A DNA stretch of 62,819 bases from Bernardetia sp. (GCF_020630935.1 NZ_JAHDIG010000019.1:1-62819); one strand, 5' to 3'. Numbered from the stretch's first letter, positions 25,764 to 35,926 are shown. Notes: generated from the letters alone by a model not told the origin. Program-made: numbers and translations.

Positions 25764-26405
25764 TTGACTACACCAAAAGAAGAAGCAGTTATTTCCATTT
25801 CTGCACAAGATATTGGGAAAAGATTTGAAAGAGAATGGATTTTTCGACATCTTTCTGCTGATTTTTGCAGCAAATCCCCAACAGCTATCGTAGGGTCTAA
25901 TGGAAGTGGTAAGTCGACGCTTGTCAAAACGCTCATTAGTTATTTGCCATTGTCGGAGGGAAAATTAGTTTATTCTGAAAATTCAAAGCCTATTTCAAAA
26001 GAAAATTGGCAAGATTATATCTCTTGGGCTGCTCCATATACTGAACTCATTGAAGAATTTACGTTGTTAGAGCAACTCAAATTTCATCAGTCTTTCAAGT
26101 CTTTTGAAATAAAAATAGAAGAAATTGTTGAAAAGCTGGGTTTTTCTAACATCAATAGTAAAACCATACGTTTTTTTTCTTCAGGTATGAAACAAAAGCT
26201 CAAATTAGCTCTAGCTTTATACTCTGAGGCAAAAGTTGTATTTTTAGATGAGCCGACTTCTAACCTTGATAAACAAAATAGTGAGTGGTACTTGAAAGAA
26301 ATAGATGCAGTTATTGATAAAAAAGTCCTTATCATTGCATCAAATCAAGAATCTGAATATCATTTTTGCTCGCAAATTATTGATATTCAAAAGTTAAAGC
26401 CGTAA
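25764..26405 (+). CDS. ABC transporter ATP-binding protein without adjacent permease
   Basis: The 213-residue ATPase has Walker A GSNGSGKST (44-52), a FSSGMKQKLKLALAL signature, and Walker B FLDEPTSNLD. It starts at a TTG codon (no ATG is available before the Walker A strand), 14 bp after the rhodanese stop. The short length and lone position recall CcmA-like ATPases of Bacteroidota, but substrate and permease are not visible in the window. Confidence 0.82.
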   Translation: MTTPKEEAVISISAQDIGKRFEREWIFRHLSADFCSKSPTAIVGSNGSGKSTLVKTLISYLPLSEGKLVYSENSKPISKENWQDYISWAAPYTELIEEFTLLEQLKFHQSFKSFEIKIEEIVEKLGFSNINSKTIRFFSSGMKQKLKLALALYSEAKVVFLDEPTSNLDKQNSEWYLKEIDAVIDKKVLIIASNQESEYHFCSQIIDIQKLKP

Positions 26406-26628
26406 ACTTGCAAAAAATTGTATTTACGTGGTAAACTTTTGTCTTTTGTGCTTGCTTTTTTTACAATTCCAAAAATTCGTACTATCTTTAAAGACAATTA
26501 ATTTTAAACAAAAATTACAACTAGAAATACATATCAAATTCAAATTAATGACATTAATACTGCTTTAATCTTAACTTCAATTTGATTTCTAAATTTTAAC
26601 TCAATCTCAACTCTTAAATTCTGAATTT

Positions 26629-27069
26629 ATGAACGCATTTCGTAAACCTTTTCTTCTAATTGCATTATTTTGCTCTATGTTTCTTGCAGGCTGTTCTTCT
26701 TGTGAAGATGATGAAGATGTAGAAACCCTAGTAGCTCAAATTTCTAAAGACTGGAAAATCCAATCACTTACAGTAGGTGGTAATGAAGTTGCTGATACAG
26801 ATCAGTTTAGACTTTCTTTGAACCAAAGTGGTGATGAGCCAACTACTTTTACAATTACTACTGGTGGTGTAGCTTATAACTTTGCTGGTGCAAATTCTGG
26901 TTCTTGGTCTTTATTGCCTAATAATGAAAGCCCAACACAGGCTGTATTTGCAGGAAACACAGTAAGTTTTTCAGCATCTGCAACTCAACTAACTATTTCT
27001 TATACCGTTGACCCTGCTGTTGATAAAAATGAGCCAGCAGTACGTTTTGTGTTAGTTCCAGTTGAATAA
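26629..27069 (+). CDS. Small lipoprotein, lipocalin-like
   Basis: A 146-residue lipoprotein (FLAGC, Cys22) with an acidic linker CEDDEDVETL, then a beta-rich domain beginning AQISKDWKIQSLTVGG, containing GSWSLLPNNESPTQAVF, and ending VRFVLVPVE. This is the common Bacteroidota lipocalin-like/DUF5004 type pattern; no ligand is known. It resembles the product at 52049 in plan (WKI or WVV strand, GSW or GNW strand). Confidence 0.7.
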   Translation: MNAFRKPFLLIALFCSMFLAGCSSCEDDEDVETLVAQISKDWKIQSLTVGGNEVADTDQFRLSLNQSGDEPTTFTITTGGVAYNFAGANSGSWSLLPNNESPTQAVFAGNTVSFSASATQLTISYTVDPAVDKNEPAVRFVLVPVE

Positions 27070-27109
27070 TATTATATTTCTAAAAAAATATTAGAAAAAT
27101 AAATTATAT

Positions 27110-27146
27110 AAAAAAGACTTTTCTCATAACAAGAAAAGTCTTTTTT
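27110..27146. terminator. Bidirectional intrinsic terminator
   Basis: A 15-bp stem (27110-27124 with 27132-27146) with an A-run before and a T-run after serves both the lipoprotein gene and the convergent gene ending at 27164. Confidence 0.85.
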
Positions 27147-27163
27147 TGTGTTGTGCTAAGTTT

Positions 27164-28000
27164 TTAGAAGGTATAGCTCACTCCTAAAGCTCCTTGTGTT
27201 GCTTTGTACCTAAAATGGTCGTTGTCGTCTTGATACTGTCCTTCGGTAGTATATTCTGTAAATAAATATGAAAATGCTCCTCTTATCATCACATTAGAGG
27301 CAATTCGATAACCTATCCAAAATTCTGAATTGAGTGTTCCAATATCATTATTACCTACCAAAAGAAGATTAAAACTGGTTGGTTTTGCTGTGTCGGGAAC
27401 TCCTACGCCAGTAATGGCTGGTTCTACTATAACTACTCCGTCTTTTTCTCCTCCAAAACTAAAGCCTACAATATCGATATTGAAACCTAGTAGTAGATTT
27501 TCTGTAACAGAGTAGTCTGTATAAAGTCCTAGATTGATAGCATTGAGTTGACTAGATTCTGTTATAAAGACCTGTGGATTATCCTCTGAAGCCAAATCTG
27601 GAGGAGCAGCTGAAAATTTTCTATCCGAACCAAAAAAAGATGATAAGCGAATACCATATCCTAGTTTGAAACGGCGAGATGAACCAAATCCATAAAGGTG
27701 AGAAAATCCTGCTGTAAGGCTAGTTGAGCTTTCACCAAATGCACCTGTAATTCCAATTCTTTTTTCCCAAGGTTGGGTTTCATCATCTTTTATCTCATTG
27801 ATAGAAAAAGAAGACAGATAGTTTGATTGAATCGTTTTTGAAAATTGACTTTCTAATGAGCTAGTTTTTCTAAAATTGGAAATAGTATTGTTAGTGGTTT
27901 GATAATCTTGCGCTAAAGTGCTAGAGGTTGCCAAAGCAAGACATCCCAAACTAGCCAAAAAAGTAACACATTTTTTCTGTATTGATTTTTTAGATTGCAT
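27164..28000 (-). CDS. Putative outer-membrane beta-barrel protein
   Basis: The 278-residue product has a signal peptide ending SSTLAQ and repeated alternating strands such as AGFSHLYGFGSSRRFKLGYGIRLSSFF, NAINLGLYTDYSVTENLLLGFNIDIVGFSFGG and SEFWIGYRIASNVMIRGAFSYLF, and it ends in aromatic YTF. This is a typical outer-membrane barrel with no identifiable family or ligand. Confidence 0.7.
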   Translation of the reverse strand: MQSKKSIQKKCVTFLASLGCLALATSSTLAQDYQTTNNTISNFRKTSSLESQFSKTIQSNYLSSFSINEIKDDETQPWEKRIGITGAFGESSTSLTAGFSHLYGFGSSRRFKLGYGIRLSSFFGSDRKFSAAPPDLASEDNPQVFITESSQLNAINLGLYTDYSVTENLLLGFNIDIVGFSFGGEKDGVVIVEPAITGVGVPDTAKPTSFNLLLVGNNDIGTLNSEFWIGYRIASNVMIRGAFSYLFTEYTTEGQYQDDNDHFRYKATQGALGVSYTF

Positions 28001-28286
28001 AATAGAACTATTGAAAAATAATATGAGTTAAAAATAATTTGAATGCTTTCCCCAAAAAATAACACCACATAAAAACATGAAGTGTTGCCTTAACTTTGTT
28101 TGAACGCTCAAAAGCAAAAAGTGTTATCTTAAAAAATGGTTGTTTTTTCTTTTAGTAATGCTATTTTATTCTGTAACAATTTCTAATACAATTCTTTAAC
28201 TATTTCAAGTAAAAATTCGTATTTTTATATAAATCAGAAAAAATTAGACTGAAGTTTAGTACAAGGATAATATGTCATAAAGAGTT

Positions 28287-29690
28287 ATGAAAAAATCTAC
28301 ATCAAAAATTTATTCCCATTTTATAGATGCCACTAAACATGCTCACTTTCTTGAACAAAAAAGACAAGATTCTATCACTCATGAGATAATAAGAGAAGGC
28401 GACGAGGTAGTTTTTTGTAGCGTTTGTAAGTCTGCTTTTACAGTAGATTCTTGGGAATATATTGGGCGTTCGCATTGTTATCAGTCGCAGACACTCAAAA
28501 AAGTGCCTATGTTGCGTTCGCTTTCTTTAGATAGAAAGAAAATAGAGAAAAGGAAAAAAATAGCATTCTATAAAAAATATTCTGGGGGAATGGTAATAGC
28601 ATTTTTTATAGTAATTGGAACGCTAGGAATGCTTACAATGGCAGTAGATATGCTGACTTCTCCAGCCAAAAATATGACAGTTCAAGGTATTTCTATTACA
28701 GAAAAACATTATCTCAATAATGGAAAAAAACAATATCAAGCTCAAAACTATACGGAAGCCGAAAATTACTATATCAAAGTATTGAACATCAATCCAAGCA
28801 ATACAGAAGCCTTACATTTTTTGGAGCAACTTGAAAATGAATATCTTCTAGCTTTAGAAGAAGCTGACCATTTTTTTAAATCTCAAAAATATACGGATGC
28901 AAAATATTGGTACAGAAAAGCAGTCAAATACAAACCTAATGCAGAATATCCGACACAGCAGCTACTGCTCATCACACAAGCAGAAGCCGAACGCCCTGTT
29001 TCTTTTGTACCTAACGAAAATCTGAATGAAAATAATAGCTATTCTTTACTGAAAGAATATCCAAAAGAGTGGGCAGTATTTATCAATCCAAATGAACAGC
29101 TGCATTTTTGGGTTACCAATCTTCAAAAAACAGAGGTCTTGTTGAGCTATGAAAGTGGTTTGGTCGAACTTCGAAGTTTAGAAGTGGATGATAAAATTGA
29201 TGAAGACGAAGACAAAAAGACTGAAACAGGCAAACTTCTCAATACATTTAAAGGGGCTAAAATGCCACAGGCTACATTTATCTATCCAGAATTATTTTTA
29301 AAGGAATTTGAAAATCTGACAGAAGAAGAAAAAGACGAAATACAAAAAGACTTTACCTTCAATTATAAATCTATTGCTGTTATTAATAAGGGAAGTAAAA
29401 TTTATTATTATACACTAGATAAGCGTGGAGCAAGACAAGTAAGCCAGTTCTCAACCTTTCACTACAAGAAAAATGAAATTATGATTTTGAGTGAGGATGG
29501 ACGATATTTTATGACTCAAACACCAGACAAAATTCTTCATCTCTATGATGCTAGAAGCAAAACGCTAATAAAATCTTTAGGTACAAACGAACATAAGCCT
29601 TTTGTTGGTAATGCGTATTTTGATTTGGAAAACAATCAAATTGTGGCACAGACCACTGAAGGCGAAAGCCGTTGGAATATCAGCAATTAG
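28287..29690 (+). CDS. Zinc-ribbon, single-pass TPR protein
   Basis: The 467-residue protein begins with a treble-clef-like zinc site (CSVC at 44-47, HC at 63-64), followed by a basic segment, one membrane helix (about 101-121) and two to three TPR units (about 140-225: GKKQYQAQNYTEAENYYIKVLNINPSNTEAL, EEADHFFKSQKYTDAKYWYRKAVKYKP). The C-terminal half is a beta-rich repeat domain resembling WD or propeller blades. The N-terminal part resembles RING-type zinc ribbons seen in Bacteroidota proteins. Function unknown. Confidence 0.65.
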   Translation: MKKSTSKIYSHFIDATKHAHFLEQKRQDSITHEIIREGDEVVFCSVCKSAFTVDSWEYIGRSHCYQSQTLKKVPMLRSLSLDRKKIEKRKKIAFYKKYSGGMVIAFFIVIGTLGMLTMAVDMLTSPAKNMTVQGISITEKHYLNNGKKQYQAQNYTEAENYYIKVLNINPSNTEALHFLEQLENEYLLALEEADHFFKSQKYTDAKYWYRKAVKYKPNAEYPTQQLLLITQAEAERPVSFVPNENLNENNSYSLLKEYPKEWAVFINPNEQLHFWVTNLQKTEVLLSYESGLVELRSLEVDDKIDEDEDKKTETGKLLNTFKGAKMPQATFIYPELFLKEFENLTEEEKDEIQKDFTFNYKSIAVINKGSKIYYYTLDKRGARQVSQFSTFHYKKNEIMILSEDGRYFMTQTPDKILHLYDARSKTLIKSLGTNEHKPFVGNAYFDLENNQIVAQTTEGESRWNISN

Positions 29691-29696
29691 AAAACC

Positions 29697-30644
29697 TTAT
29701 TTCTTCTTCTTAATGCGAAAAATATAACCTCCTTTCGGAACAACAAAATTGTATTGGTTGTCATTGATAGAAACAGCAGGATTGTAAAGGCGAAATTCCT
29801 TGTAGGTCATTCCTTGTTTCTTTGCCCACGCAGGAACACTTTCAATATCTTCTGTAATCAATACTTCTTCAAACTCAAATGTATCGTAATATTCGTATTT
29901 TTCTATACAGTAGCCATATTTTTTTGGGTTTTCCAATACCATTTTTAGGGCTGCAATGCGAAGCACATAGCGAGACGTTTCTGAGTTGAGAAACAAATCA
30001 TAATAGTTTCTAGTGCCTTGGTTATCCATTGCTTTTTCTAGTCCTGCCATTCCTCTATTATAAGACGCTGCGACAGCTGCCCAACTTTCAAATTTTTGGT
30101 AGGCTTGCTTAAAATATTTAGTCGCTGCCACACAAGATTTTAGAGGGTCTTGTCTCTCGTCAATATTATCGTTGATGATAAGTCCGAACTGCTTTCCTGT
30201 GTTTTCTAAGAATTGCCACGTTCCTAAGGCATCTCTAGGAGATTTTATCATTGGGTCAAGACTACTCTCTGCAATGGCTAAATAGAAAAAATCTTTATGA
30301 ATACCATGTTTTTCTAAGCTGTCTTCTATGGGTTTGCGCCATCTGCCAGAGCGTTTGAGAAGCAGCATAGTGTAAGCGTGTCCGTACACAATAGAGGAAA
30401 GTTCTCTGTCTAGGCGTTCTTTTACATCGTCGTCTTCTAAGGGAATTCTTTCTCCAGCAAAATATACTGTATCTGGAATTTTGACAGGCACAACGGTTTG
30501 AATATCGTTAATATTTTGTGCTTGACAAGAGAAAGAAGTCGCAACGCTAAACAAAATCAAAAGACCAAAAAAAATAGGGCGTGTTTTCAAGATAAAGTAA
30601 AATAAAGTAGTGAGAGGTAAAACATTAGCATAAACTAAAATCAA
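29697..30644 (-). CDS. Lytic transglycosylase with LysM-like C-terminus
   Basis: The product contains an SLT goose-type lysozyme domain with the catalytic Glu in YLAIAESSLDP (Glu126 in this numbering), GTWQFLENTGKQFGL and AAVAASYNRGMAGLEKA. The last ~50 residues (VPAWAKKQGMTYKEFRLYNPAV) resemble a LysM motif. It cleaves peptidoglycan in the envelope. The N-terminal start is uncertain: the frame opens with TTG at 30644 and has a signal-like FFGLLILFSVATSFSCQAQ at 26-43; no ATG precedes the signal. This resembles MltD but is shorter. Confidence 0.88.
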   Translation of the reverse strand: MILVYANVLPLTTLFYFILKTRPIFFGLLILFSVATSFSCQAQNINDIQTVVPVKIPDTVYFAGERIPLEDDDVKERLDRELSSIVYGHAYTMLLLKRSGRWRKPIEDSLEKHGIHKDFFYLAIAESSLDPMIKSPRDALGTWQFLENTGKQFGLIINDNIDERQDPLKSCVAATKYFKQAYQKFESWAAVAASYNRGMAGLEKAMDNQGTRNYYDLFLNSETSRYVLRIAALKMVLENPKKYGYCIEKYEYYDTFEFEEVLITEDIESVPAWAKKQGMTYKEFRLYNPAVSINDNQYNFVVPKGGYIFRIKKKK

Positions 30645-30738
30645 AAAATGTTCCTACTTAGATACTAAGGTATATTTCATTTGAAGGGTAGGTGTTTGCT
30701 AAAACTTAGAAAGTCTAACATATCACTATGCAACTGAT

Positions 30739-30897
30739 TTAAGTAGATGTTATCATAACTAAGATAAAGAGAATAATTCCTAACACAAAACCACTACTAA
30801 TTCCTATAAGTATTAACTTGACATAAAATGTGTTTTGTTTGTCTCTTCTAAGAAGTTCTTGTTCAAACTCTTCATCACTATATTTTTGTTTTTCCAT
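30739..30897 (-). CDS. Small single-pass membrane protein (52 aa)
   Basis: An ATG at 30895-30897 opens a 52-residue frame to TAA at 30739-30741. The first 20 residues are acidic and charged (MEKQKYSDEEFEQELLRRDK) and the second half is a clear membrane helix (VKLILIGISSGFVLGIIL) ending MITST. The pattern of a charged N-terminus followed by one helix is common for small Bacteroidota proteins. No family is recognised. Confidence 0.6.
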   Translation of the reverse strand: MEKQKYSDEEFEQELLRRDKQNTFYVKLILIGISSGFVLGIILFILVMITST

Positions 30898-31294
30898 TAC
30901 TATATATTTTTAGTGTAATCTTTTACTGTAGATAATTAAAGCAAAGTTATGTAATAATGTGTTTTCTCAACTGCAAAACGAGTTTGTAAACCCTCATTTA
31001 GGATAATTTTTCCTTGTTGATGACTATAGTTTTGAGCCTCAATAACAGTTATTCTCTATTCATTAAACAACTTCATTATTTAGATAAGCAATTTGTAACA
31101 AAATTAGTTTTATTTCTTGTGATAATTCAGTATTGTTTAGAGAGTAGATTTTTAAAAAAACTAAAGTACTGGACATCAATAGACATTTGCTGTTCTGTGA
31201 GCCATAGAACAGAGGAAAAATATCTTTCGTTGGTGTTTTAGTGTAGCGACACCAACAACTTTTTATCTCAATATATATATAGTACTCTAAAAAA
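30898..31294. other. Intergenic region without a convincing gene
   Basis: No convincing protein gene is visible: the two overlapping opposite-strand frames are low-complexity and lack a consistent start. A hairpin with GTTGGTGT (31229-31236) and ACACCAAC (31249-31256) is present. Confidence 0.5.
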
Positions 31295-31319
31295 AACACC
31301 TTTCTTTTTGAAAGGTGTT
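31295..31319 (-). terminator. Terminator of the 31355 gene
   Basis: AACACCTTTC (31295-31304) and GAAAGGTGTT (31310-31319) form a 10-bp stem, and on the minus strand it is followed by a T-run. Confidence 0.85.
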
Positions 31320-31354
31320 GGTAAGTAGGTAATTAAGTTGTAAGTTTTATATAA

Positions 31355-31600
31355 TTATTTTTTGCTAAAGATAGTACGGCTATTACTATAAATGGTAAGG
31401 GCTGCCATTATGAGTAGGACACCTACAAAAATAGTTAGCCCACAAAGAATAAGCATTTGAATCTCTTGTAGTGTAATGGTAGCTTCGCCTGCTGTTGATT
31501 GTGCATACGTTGTATTAGAAAATAGTATGGTTAGCATAAACATAAAAACACTAATAATTTTGGAAGATTTTGCAAGGAGAGATACAACTGTATTTTTCAT
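31355..31600 (-). CDS. Small exported membrane protein
   Basis: The 81 residues comprise a signal-type segment ending NTTYAQS and a second helix (MLILCGLTIFVGVLLIMAAL). No motif is recognisable. A strong terminator follows, which supports an independent gene. Function unknown. Confidence 0.65.
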   Translation of the reverse strand: MKNTVVSLLAKSSKIISVFMFMLTILFSNTTYAQSTAGEATITLQEIQMLILCGLTIFVGVLLIMAALTIYSNSRTIFSKK

Positions 31601-31957
31601 ATTAAAAGAAAATTTATAGTAAAACGTATTTTTCTGAAATAAAAATTTGAAAATCCTTTAGGAAGTGAATAATGCCTTTTTTTGATTTTCTATACTACAA
31701 ATTTACAGAGAGTAAAAGCCCTAAAGTAGAAGTTTACTCAATTTAAAAGATGACTTTTGATAGGTTTTGAAATAAATTATTGTGTTTGTCTGATTCTTTT
31801 AAATTTTTGATAAAAAAGACAATGTTTACTTGATTTTTTATTAAAAAAAGTAGTAGTTCAAAATGATTTTTGATATTTGAAATAGGGCATTTATTGTTTG
31901 AATCACAATTAAAATGTACTCATTATCGTTTTATTAGGTAAAAAAGACCTTGAACTT
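31601..31957. other. AT-rich intergenic region before the T9SS genes
   Basis: A 357-bp AT-rich gap that separates divergent genes. No ORF or stable hairpin is apparent; the promoters of both flanking genes must lie here. Confidence 0.5.
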
Positions 31958-33832
31958 ATGAAAGAAAAATACTACTTATATCTTACTACTTTAGTATGTT
32001 CTATACTACTTTCACTAATCTTTCATTTTGATGTTTTGGGTCAGTGTGGAGCATGTGATATAACCATTAATTCTAGTGTAACTTGGTCAAGCGTATCAAG
32101 TCCACCACCCACTGCTGTTGTTTGTGTTAGCGACCCAGGTGCTAATATTACAATAACCTTAACAGATAATATTACCATTGCAGGTTTAGAATTATGTGAC
32201 CGAACTGGTGCTGGCTCTACCAATGTAACTATACAGGGTAATGGTAACTCGTTGATAGTAACAGGAGGAGTACATATTGGTAATAAAAGAAATTTGACAA
32301 TAAATGATGCGCTTATTGATGTTAGTGGAGACCTAACGATTGATAATAATGGAAATATTGGTGTTTCAGGTAATGGAGAGTTGGATGTAGATGGATGTTT
32401 CGCTCCTGCTGATAGATCTAACACCATTGACAATTCGGGTGGACTTACTTGGTGTGTTGCTTGTGCTGGAAATCCAAGTAATAGTGGAGAAGGAACTCCA
32501 ACAGATTGTGAGACATTAAACAATCCTATTTTATGTAATGGCACTCGTATTCCAGGAGAGCCAGATTGTACCACTTGTACATCAACTATCAACTCCTCTA
32601 CTGGTGGACTTAATATAAATGCAGGACAGGTAGTATGTGTACAAGGAGGAACTGTAGGCAGTCCAGTATCTCTTAACAATATAAATATGAATGGAGGAGA
32701 CCTTCAAATATGTAGTGGTGTTGTGCAAGGTAGCATCTCAAATTTTGGTTCAGGAACATTAAATGTCCTTACAGGAAGTGATTTTGACATTACAAATAGC
32801 TTTAATATGAATGGCAATGTCGAAATTAATGTTTATGGCACTTTAGACTTGTCAGGAAACTATAATATGCAAAATGGAAACAATATTATAAATGTTTCTT
32901 CTTCAGGCATACTCTCCATCAACTCATTATCTATGACTAGTACAAATTCCAACCCAGGTCATGAATTAAATATAGTTGGGCAAGTGGATATTACCACATT
33001 AGCCGTTAATTCTGGTAACAACTCAATTAGTGTGGAAAATGGCTCACTGGATGTTGGTGTTTTATCTGCTAATAATGCAGAGAATAGTTTCTGTACTAAT
33101 TCTTGTGGTGCTTTTACTATCAATAACTCAGCACAAATCAATGAACCTATCTCTGATGATAGTGGCTTATTGTTCTGTTATCAAGGAGGAAGTGCTATTT
33201 CAGGAGGCAGTGGGCAACCAGCTGGTGGTGGTGATGGTTCTTATGCTGGTTCGGCTACTGAAGGTTGTCCAGCAGATTGTAATTCTGTACTTCCTGTTTT
33301 ACTTACTTTTTTTGATGCAGAAATAAAAGAAAATAACGTTATACTTCGTTGGCAAACAGCTACTGAATACAATAATTCTCACTTTTTCATAGAACGTTCT
33401 TACAATGGATATGATTTTCAGATTATTGGTAGCGTAACAGGACAAGGGACAACCAACAAAGTACAAAACTACCAATGGATAGACAATAATCCCTTAGATG
33501 GAGAAGCGTATTATCGACTAAGACAAGTAGATGCTGATGGCAACTACAATATTTCAAGTGTAAAACATATAGAATATAAACACAGTCAAGAAGAAATATA
33601 TATTTATCCAAACCCAACACAAGACAAACTAACGATTAGGCTTAATCCAAAGCTTCAACAAGTTAAACTTGAGTTGATTGATTTGTCTGGAAACGTTATC
33701 ATTACCAAAGACATTGCTCAGTTTTCGACAAGTAATATTGTTTGGAATGGTTTAGGAGGCTTAAAAGGTTTGTATATATTGAGAATATCTCATCAAGAGT
33801 TTGTAAGGCAACATAAGATATTATTTCATTAG
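31958..33832 (+). CDS. T9SS-exported surface protein with type A sorting domain (copy 1)
   Basis: A 624-residue secreted protein with an N-terminal signal (cleavage near LGQCG), a long Asn/Gly/Ser-rich region of short strands (INGG, GNLTIDNNGN) resembling a parallel beta-helix, a fibronectin-like pre-domain (VLLTFFDAEIKENNVILRWQTATEYNNSHFFIERS) and a C-terminal type IX sorting domain with YPNPTQDKLTIRL and GLYILRI. Several Cys-x2-Cys pairs occur. The paralogue at 34008 shares the last ~190 residues. Exported to the surface; the ligand is unknown. Confidence 0.9.
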   Translation: MKEKYYLYLTTLVCSILLSLIFHFDVLGQCGACDITINSSVTWSSVSSPPPTAVVCVSDPGANITITLTDNITIAGLELCDRTGAGSTNVTIQGNGNSLIVTGGVHIGNKRNLTINDALIDVSGDLTIDNNGNIGVSGNGELDVDGCFAPADRSNTIDNSGGLTWCVACAGNPSNSGEGTPTDCETLNNPILCNGTRIPGEPDCTTCTSTINSSTGGLNINAGQVVCVQGGTVGSPVSLNNINMNGGDLQICSGVVQGSISNFGSGTLNVLTGSDFDITNSFNMNGNVEINVYGTLDLSGNYNMQNGNNIINVSSSGILSINSLSMTSTNSNPGHELNIVGQVDITTLAVNSGNNSISVENGSLDVGVLSANNAENSFCTNSCGAFTINNSAQINEPISDDSGLLFCYQGGSAISGGSGQPAGGGDGSYAGSATEGCPADCNSVLPVLLTFFDAEIKENNVILRWQTATEYNNSHFFIERSYNGYDFQIIGSVTGQGTTNKVQNYQWIDNNPLDGEAYYRLRQVDADGNYNISSVKHIEYKHSQEEIYIYPNPTQDKLTIRLNPKLQQVKLELIDLSGNVIITKDIAQFSTSNIVWNGLGGLKGLYILRISHQEFVRQHKILFH

Positions 33833-34007
33833 AATAGGATAATATTGTGTTTTATCTAATGTTTTACGGCAAAATATATGCTGATGAATATGAAGATAAA
33901 AAGCTAGGATATAACTTGAGCATAAAAAAAGTTAAAATAGGAGGTGGATTGATTTTTGTTAATTTTTCAAGAAATGAAAATAATTACCACAAAGCTCTCA
34001 TAATCAG

Positions 34008-35834
34008 ATGAATAAATGCACTTACTTACTCATATTATTTTGCTTTTTATCTATGCATACTTTGTATGCTGCACAATGTACAGCCACAGCTACTGGTATT
34101 TGGGAAGACCCTAGTATCTGGTCTTGTGGAAGTGTTCCTGGAGATGGAGATGGAGATGATGTCATTATTCCTTTTGGTATTGAAGTACGTGTAACTACCA
34201 GTAACTATACTGGTGGTGGTACTAGGGTAGAAATGAATATATTAGTTGATGGTGTTCTTAGCTTTGACCAAGGCGGAGCTGGAGGACGCCCAGCACTATT
34301 TTTAGACTGTCCGTCTAGTGTAACTGTGGGTGAGAGTGGAATTATATCTGCTGAAGGAAATACAGGAAACAATAACGTGATACAAATTGACCCTGGGAAT
34401 AATAATATATGGTCAGACGGAGATTGTAGAGTAATAGCTGGTCCAAGAGCCGTTTCTTGTAATGCAAACAATGGAAATAATGTGGGCGAACCCAGTAGTC
34501 TATGTGAAGATGACGCTATTACTAATTTTCCTTGTATAGTTCCTGTATTACCACCAACTGAACCAGTTTGTCCAGTAGGAAATACTGAAATTACAGGCTC
34601 TACAGACATAAATGGAACAAATGCTCAACAAATAGATTATTTTTATGATGATGGAGGAACAATACCTACATTATCGGCTTCAGATGTAGGAGACGGTTCT
34701 GTTGTAACTTTTTGTAGTGATGCTACAATCTCAAACCTAGACTTAGGTAATAATGAAGAACCCGTAACGATTATAGTCAAAAGTGGTACTACTCTAACGA
34801 TAGATAGTGGGTTTGCCTTAGATGATAATGTCTCAATACTCAATTATGGTACTATAATCATTAATGGTGATGTTGATTTAACCAACCGAGCTATAAGGCT
34901 TGTTAATGCAACGCCTACGGCACTTATTGATATTAATGGAACACTAACTATTGACAATGAAGGTACGTCTATTTTTAATCTTGGTGTTGATGATAGTGGA
35001 GGTGGGATTCAAGTAGATCAATTAGATATTACTTCACAAGCTGATGAAGATGGAGTAGTTTTAGGTGAAAACTCTAGCCTAGATGTCGGTACATTTAACT
35101 CCAACGACAGACTAAACTCTATTTGTGGAGCTCAAAACTGTGCAGAAATTGATATCCAAACCGTAACACCAGGAGGTTTTACACAAGATATGACAGCTTT
35201 TTCAGAAGTGCGTTATTGTGCTCAGAATAATATTGACCAAGTAATGCCTGGTTCTGCTACAGAACAATGCCCTGTAGATTGTAATATACTTTTGCCCATT
35301 TCTCTCACTTTTTTCAATGCAGAAGCAAAAGAGAGTGATGTTCTACTACGTTGGCAAACAGCTTCTGAATATAATAATTATCAATTCCTCGTAGAGCGTT
35401 CTTCTAATGGAAATTCTTTTCAAGTTATTGGTACGATAGCAGGACAAGGCACAATTAATAAAGTACAAAACTACGAATGGATAGATGTAGCTCCCATAGA
35501 TGGGGGAAATTATTATCGTTTAAGGCAAGTGGATGCTAATGGTAATTATAGTTTTTCTATGATAAGACATGTAAAAAGTTATTATCATAATGAAGAAGTA
35601 GATGTGTATCCAAATCCAGCAAAAGATAAATTAACAATTAGACTTAATTCTGAATTTCAACAAGTCAAACTTGAACTGATTGATTTATCTGGAAATATTA
35701 TTGCTGCTAAAGAGCTTACTCAGCTTTCAGATAGTGGTATTGTTTGGAATGGCTTAGGAAGCTTAAAAGGTTTTTATATATTACGAGTACAGCATCAACA
35801 CTTTATAAAGCAATATAAGATACTATTTCTTTAG
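34008..35834 (+). CDS. T9SS-exported surface protein with type A sorting domain (copy 2)
   Basis: This 608-residue paralogue has a signal peptide ending LYAAQC, an initial WEDPSIWSCGSVPGDGD motif like a G8 or planctomycete-type repeat start, a beta-helix-like core with Asn/Gly/Asp-rich strands, and the same C-terminal pair of domains (LPISLTFFNAEAKESDVLLRWQTASEYNNYQF and YPNPAKDKLTIRL ... GFYILRV). The C-terminus is nearly identical to the 31958 product while the N-terminal halves differ, so the two arose by duplication with N-terminal exchange. 175 bp separates the two genes. Confidence 0.9.
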   Translation: MNKCTYLLILFCFLSMHTLYAAQCTATATGIWEDPSIWSCGSVPGDGDGDDVIIPFGIEVRVTTSNYTGGGTRVEMNILVDGVLSFDQGGAGGRPALFLDCPSSVTVGESGIISAEGNTGNNNVIQIDPGNNNIWSDGDCRVIAGPRAVSCNANNGNNVGEPSSLCEDDAITNFPCIVPVLPPTEPVCPVGNTEITGSTDINGTNAQQIDYFYDDGGTIPTLSASDVGDGSVVTFCSDATISNLDLGNNEEPVTIIVKSGTTLTIDSGFALDDNVSILNYGTIIINGDVDLTNRAIRLVNATPTALIDINGTLTIDNEGTSIFNLGVDDSGGGIQVDQLDITSQADEDGVVLGENSSLDVGTFNSNDRLNSICGAQNCAEIDIQTVTPGGFTQDMTAFSEVRYCAQNNIDQVMPGSATEQCPVDCNILLPISLTFFNAEAKESDVLLRWQTASEYNNYQFLVERSSNGNSFQVIGTIAGQGTINKVQNYEWIDVAPIDGGNYYRLRQVDANGNYSFSMIRHVKSYYHNEEVDVYPNPAKDKLTIRLNSEFQQVKLELIDLSGNIIAAKELTQLSDSGIVWNGLGSLKGFYILRVQHQHFIKQYKILFL

Positions 35835-35926
35835 CTATGAAATATAGTTGTGCTTGTAAAGTAAATTTATAAAAGAAACGAGTATAGCCTAAGACTTAGC
35901 TTCCGTTTTAAAAAGTAGATAGATTC

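Noticed and set aside
31014-31241. 75-codon frame as a gene
   Set aside because: No motif, a competing opposite frame, and no initiation or termination context.
32041-32679. 212-codon open frame on the minus strand
   Set aside because: It lies wholly within the T9SS gene and has repetitive, non-family composition; a shadow.
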